Assembly: GCA_030544215.1 (NCBI GenBank)
Contig: JARZZO010000014.1
Location: forward strand, 171,886-235,885
DNA length: 64,000 nt
DNA from: Zantedeschia hybrid cultivar
Lineage: Eukaryota; Streptophyta; Magnoliopsida; Alismatales; Araceae
Direction: 5' to 3'
Each line of letters opens with the position of its first letter. The first letter of the stretch is position 1. The position numbers and the translations under genes are program-made. The notes under the pieces were generated by a model. It saw nothing but the letters and a program-made list of their open reading frames with translations. It was not told where the DNA came from and ran no database searches. Shown in pieces: positions 59,301 to 64,000 of this stretch.

Positions 59301-60420
59301 TATTCATTTGGGAAAGTACATATACATATTCAATTGAGCATCATAATATTATATATTAGCATGTATAATATTTTATTATTATGTATCTTATGTTTCATAT
59401 TAATATTTTATTAAAATATGTTAATTTTTATCTTGTTATATTAATATGTATTATGTTAATTAATAAGTTAACGAATTATATTAATATCATATTAGTTTGT
59501 ATTATGTTAAGCATTATCTTATTATATATTATATTAAGTGATGTATTATTATGATATTACATAATTTGGTAAGTATTAAATTAATGGTTTATATTATGAT
59601 ATTATTAAGTCTGATTGTTAAGTAATATCTTATTATATTATTACGTATGTATTATTAAGTGTAATATTAATTTATTTTTCTGTATTATGGATAGTATTAA
59701 ATTATTGAATTGTATTATTATATTATAATGTATTATGGGACGTATTAAATTAACAAATTGTATTATGTTTGACTGATGTATTATTATATTATTATAAGTA
59801 ATTAAGTGTAGTATAAATTTAATTGATGTATTACCATGATATAATAATTAACTATTTGTAATATTAAATGTTATCTTAATTTAGTTAAGTATTATCTATG
59901 TAAATAGTTATAATAACCTAGAGATTATAGTTAATTTATTTAATGTATTATGTTAATACGTATTATGGTAAGTATTAAATTAATGATTTATATTATTATA
60001 TTATTAAGTCCAATTGTTAAGTAATATCTTATTATATTATTATGTATTATGTATTAAGTGTAATCTTATTTTATTATTATGTATTATGAATAGTATTAAA
60101 TTATTAAATTACATAATTCTATTATAATGTATTATGGGACGTATCAAATTAACAAATTGTATTATGTTTGCATGGTATACTATATTATTATTAAAAGTAG
60201 TGTATTATAAATTTAACTGATATATCACCATGATATAATAATTAATTAATTATAATATTAAATGCTATCTTAATTTAGTTAAGTATTATCTATGTAAATA
60301 GTTATAACAACTTAGATATTATAGTTAATTCATTTAGTGTATTAAAATGTCTTATATTCTAATATTTTATTAACTTTGTAAACCGTTGACTCAATGTATA
60401 ATGTCTTATAATGTCTAAAA
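59300..60420. repeat. AT-rich tract with a 399-bp tandem duplication
   Basis: About 85 percent A+T, dominated by TATTATGTATTA words. 59570-59968 recurs at 59969-60367 in colinear order (TAAGTATTAAATTAATG.., AAGTAATATCTTATTATA, ATTATGGGACGTAT, ATTATCTATGTAAATAG). Divergence is about 10 percent. Confidence 0.85.
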
Positions 60421-60717
60421 TGTATTATATCATTACAATTAGGCGTCACCCCGCCACTGCTCCCGTCAGCGCTGTGTCCCTCCACACCGACACAGGGTGT
60501 CAAACGCTACAACTGTCACTCTAGGTCTATAGTAACACAAAACACGGCACGGTGCGATCCGGTCACGTGAGAAGTCCGCGGTCGCACGACACACAACGTA
60601 GTGCCATCCGGTCATGAAGAGTCCATCGTCATCGAGTGTACTAAAAGCATGCATTTAACCAACTATCTAGCAGTGTAAACACATTTTACTGGCATGGATT
60701 AGTGTGGTTCTAGCTTG

Positions 60718-61060
60718 AATCGCGTCGACCAAGAACGACGTCATTCAAGTCTCCTAAACTGGTTCATGAATTCTCGGCCTCAAAATATGGCCTAAAAAGG
60801 CGTCGTCACAGTTAGCCGCCTTTTAAAAACGCGTCTGCGTCCTCAGACGCCGTTAAAACCTTAATCGGGTGATTTCTGCCTAAGAGGCGTCAAGATGGCC
60901 CGACGTCCTTATAAAAAGCGTCGTCCATACATGACGTCTTTTAGCGCCAGATTCCCCGAACTGACAGAGACTCGGTGAAGCAATTTCTGCCTAAAAGGCG
61001 TCATGATGTCCCAACGTCCTTCAAAAAGGCGTCGTCCATACATGACGTCTTTTAGCGCCA
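60718..61060. repeat. Array of imperfect GCGTC palindromes (left block)
   Basis: Units have the form A-rich, GGCGTC or CGCGTC, about ten bases, GACGYC, T-rich. Examples are ACGCGTCTGCGTCCTCAGAC at 60829 and the 60882-60960 unit, which is repeated almost unchanged about 103 bp later. They form hairpins and resemble subterminal repeats of plant CACTA-type transposons. No CACTA terminus was found. Confidence 0.6.
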
Positions 61061-61597
61061 GAAGCCGAGTTCTGTCCCCAGCCCGAGGGCTCCCTTTTCA
61101 CCCCCAAATGCCCCAAAATCAAACCAAACAGGGGAGGAAGAGGGGCAATCTAAATCATCACAAAACCACATTCACAGAAACTCCCATTCCCATCAAGAAA
61201 AAGCCCCTAACATGCTCATTCTACCCAAAAACCACGGATCCGAAGCATGCTTCAAGCGGGAGAACATGGTTTTAGAATAAAACATTACGGGAATCGTCAC
61301 CCTACCGATTCTTGAACTCCTCCTGGCTCCGCCGCCAAACCGTCGCACCGCAAACTGCCGCCGGTACTCCGAGGACGCCGCCACTCCGCCGGGACGTCGG
61401 CCGCCGTTCGGAGAATGGAACGCCGCGAAGAAAGTGGTGGTGGCAGTGGTGAGAGGTGGAGAGGTGGAAGAGGAAGGAGGGGAAAGGGAAGGGGAAGAGT
61501 GGGGAGAGTCGGAGGGTGGAGAGGGTGAGGGGAGAGAGTGTGAGGATGAGAATGAGGGAAAGGAGGGAAGGTTCGCGGGGTAACCAGAAACTAGGTA
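61061..61597 (-). other. GC-rich segment between the two palindrome arrays
   Basis: On the minus strand 61580-61430 is an unbroken pyrimidine-rich leader-like stretch, followed by GC-rich coding-like sequence (61430-61306) and a possible donor (CG/GTAGGG at 61305). None of the three frames has an ATG there, so no CDS is called. It may be a captured gene fragment or a promoter inside a transposon. Confidence 0.3.
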
Positions 61598-61895
61598 AAA
61601 CGCGTCGAGATGTACGGACGCCTATCAGATGACACGACAGGCCGTTCTGACAGAAGTCTGAAACGCGTCGCCCAAGGCTGACGCCATTCAAACGACAAGA
61701 CCGGCACCGTACTTTGACACCGCAGGGTCGCAGTATGAAACGCGTCGCCCATCATGGACGTCGTTCAGAAGACACGACCGGCCCGTACACTCGCGACTCA
61801 AGGCCAGCCCACATGGCATCCACGTGGCACAATCTAAAACGCGTCTGCCACGCCAGACGCCGTTTAAACCACGTCTCGCAGGCTCGACGCGAAAC
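61598..61895. repeat. Array of imperfect GCGTC palindromes (right block)
   Basis: Four units start AAACGCGTC (61601, 61660, 61738, 61834) and each is followed after about ten bases by a GACG-containing inverse. Three of them end in an ACGAC..ACGACCGGC tail. The orientation mirrors the left block. Confidence 0.6.
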
Positions 61896-62010
61896 AGAAC
61901 AGGGTCCCAGCCCCGTTAGGGTCCAAACTACAGAGTCCGACCCTAAAACTGACCCGATAACCGGATCCGAAACCTCAATCCTTACAGTTACACACATAAA
62001 TTTTTAATAT

Positions 62011-63535
62011 AAAAGTTAGTCACACACATAACATGTTCGGCAGGTAGTCACATACACCACCTGTTCAACACTTAGTTACAAATACAGCATGTTTCACACT
62101 TAGACACATGCACAACCTATTTCATATTTAGTCACATACACAATATGTTCACACTTAGTCATAACCACAACTTGATCCACACTTAGGCACATGAATAACA
62201 TGTTTTACACTTAGACACATATATAATCTTTTTTCACACTTAGGCACACGTTCAACCTATTTTACACTTAACCATATGCACAACTTGTTTCACACTTAGT
62301 CACAAACACAACATATTTTACACTTAGTCACAAACACAAGTTGTTCCATACTTAGGCACATGGACAACCCGTTTCATACTCAGTCACACGCATAACTTGT
62401 TCCACACATAGTCACATTCACAACTTATTTCACACTTAGTTACAAACAAAACATGTCCAACACTTGGGCACAAGAATAACATGTTTTACATTTAGTCACA
62501 CACATAACATGTTCCACACATAGTCACATACACAATATGTTCCACACTTAGTTACAAACACAAGTTGTTCAACACTTAGGCACAAGCACAACATGTTTTA
62601 CACTTAGTTGCATACACAAAATATTCCACACTTAGTCACAAACACAGCATGTTCTATAATTAGTTACAAATACAACATATTTCACACTTAGTCATACACG
62701 TAACCTATTTCATACGTAATCATATACACAACATGTTCCACACTTAGTTATAAACCCAACATGTTCTATACTTAGGCACTTGCACAATATATTTCACATT
62801 TAGTCACATACACAACATGTTCCACACTTAGTCATAACAACGACCTGATCTACACTTAGGCATATGTCCAACCTGTTTCACATTTAGGTACATATACAAC
62901 CTTTTCTCACACTTAGTTACGAATACAACTTGTTCTACACTCAGGCACGTATACAATATGTTTCACACTTAGTCACAAACATAACTTGTTTCACATTTAG
63001 TCACACACATAACATGTTCCATACGTAGTCACATATACAACATGTTCCACACTTACTTACAAACATAACATGTTCCACACTTAGGTATGTGCATAACTTG
63101 TTTCACACTTACTCATATACACAACATGTTCCACACTAAGTCACAAACACAATATGTTCTACAATTAGACATATGCACAATATGTTTCACACTAAATCAC
63201 ATACATAAAGTATTTAACAATCAGGCACATAAACAATATGTTTCTACAATTTTAAGTACATGCATAACATGTCTTACAGTTAGGCACATACACAACTTAT
63301 TATATGGCTTAGTTACAAAACAACATGTTTTAAAATTAGTCATATGCACAACTTGCTTCACACTAAATCATATACACAACTTGTTCCACAATTAGGCAAC
63401 ACATATAATCAACATGTTTCCATAATTTTAAGCACATGCATAACCTATCTCACACTTAGGCACATATACAACCTATTCCACACTTAATCACATACACAAC
63501 TTCTTCCATAATTAGACACATGCACAACCTATTAA
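62011..63535. repeat. 28-bp minisatellite, roughly 54 units
   Basis: The consensus is TTAGTCACATACACAAC + ATGTTCCACAC. Two interleaved variants (TTAGTCACA..AACATGTTCC and TTAGGCACATGCACAACCTG) and occasional indels occur. Units abut directly with no spacers. Divergence between units is about 10-20 percent. Confidence 0.93.
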
Positions 63536-63539
63536 ATTA

Positions 63540-64000
63540 TATTTCAAAAAATGATAAAGACAAATACATTCTACGCGTTCCTCCAACTTCCAAACGCGAT
63601 CTCTAGTGAAAGGGCGTCTGGAGCGACGGTGACCCCTTCGAGAAATCCGCCAGCTCTCGGAGGTAGAGGATCCTGATGAGCAGTCGAAAGACCTCCCAGG
63701 GAAAGCATTTCTTCCTCGTTCACAGTGAGCGCGGCGCTCAGAGGATGCCAAGGTAGAGTTGTTGGAGGAAGCCGAGGATCGCCGGCGCTGGCACCGACCT
63801 TTGTCTGACCGCCGATGGGAACACCCTCGGCTTCCCTAGTGGGTTAGCTGGCGATTCTCGAGCTGCTGATCTACTTGACGAGGACCTTGGGACCCTCGTG
63901 AAGTTTGGGAACCTAAAGGGGCAGTGTTGGGATCCGGGCGGGACGCGAAGAACGCAGCGGAAACGAAGAACAAAAATTAATCCGGCCCGATACCCGCTGA
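63540..64000. other. GC-rich right edge with a possible LTR border
   Basis: 63560-63900 has an open minus frame rich in Arg and Ser (no ATG) that may be gag- or transposase-derived. At 63915 AAAGGGGCAG, a polypurine-like tract, directly precedes TGTTGGGATCCGGGCGGG (63926), which looks like the start of an LTR continuing beyond the window. Confidence 0.35.

Noticed and set aside
61193..61691. Minus-strand open frames as a new Arg-rich protein gene
   Set aside because: The apparent starts are GTG and TTG, with no ATG in the relevant stretch. Kept only as an unexplained GC-rich segment.
62011..63535. Regular 28-bp repeats reminiscent of a CRISPR array
   Set aside because: Units abut directly with no unique spacers, they vary between copies, and the context is a plant nuclear genome. 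It is a minisatellite.
1..64000. tRNA, rRNA or snoRNA genes
   Set aside because: No complete A-box/B-box pair with a foldable cloverleaf was found outside the SINE-like elements, and no rRNA text was recognised.

Overview
The window is nuclear DNA of a flowering plant. Evidence: introns with GT..AG borders, plant-specific protein families (gamma-glutamyl peptidase, photorespiratory glutamate:glyoxylate aminotransferase, SIP aquaporin), and many plant-type LINE, copia, gypsy, SINE and MITE sequences. The very GC-rich first exon of the SIP gene and the residue choices in the aminotransferase point towards a monocot (inference). I cannot name the species.

Layout, left to right. (1) 1-7141: the 3' part of a gamma-glutamyl peptidase gene on +. 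Its last intron is 6.3 kb and holds a LINE tail, a Mutator-like MITE and a nonsense-riddled copia pol remnant. (2) 7142-15570: gene-poor DNA with MITEs, tandem duplications, a gypsy LTR/leader remnant and a 689-bp foldback element. (3) 15868-30200: a complete 13-exon glutamate:glyoxylate aminotransferase gene on + (480 aa, C-terminal SRM). Its introns are expanded by two 5'-truncated LINEs and two SINE-like elements, and the acceptor of exon 4 lies in a 78-bp tandem duplication. (4) 30201-36100: intergenic, with a copia LTR carrying a tRNA-iMet primer site, an (AT)n tract and a 191-bp duplication. (5) 36318-37661: a single-exon proline-rich protein gene on +. (6) 41832-47965: a LINE on - that looks full-length, with both ORFs open and overlapping by ATGA. 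(7) 49101-57840: a complete three-exon SIP1 aquaporin gene on +. Its second intron is 7.6 kb and contains a degenerate gypsy tail, a perfect 114-bp tandem duplication and a MITE. (8) 57841-64000: no recognisable gene. It contains a MITE, a 1.1-kb AT-rich duplicated tract, two arrays of imperfect GCGTC palindromes, a minisatellite of roughly 54 units of 28 bp, and a possible LTR start at the right edge.

The four host genes are unrelated housekeeping or metabolic genes and share no operon-like logic: glutathione/glucosinolate-type gamma-glutamyl turnover, photorespiration in peroxisomes, a protein of unknown role, and an ER water channel. The rest of the window is mostly transposable-element history. 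The most notable non-gene signal is a family of short elements with GAGTAATAC termini. Three complete copies are each flanked by 9-bp near-identical target duplications, and one copy has grown into a large imperfect palindrome.
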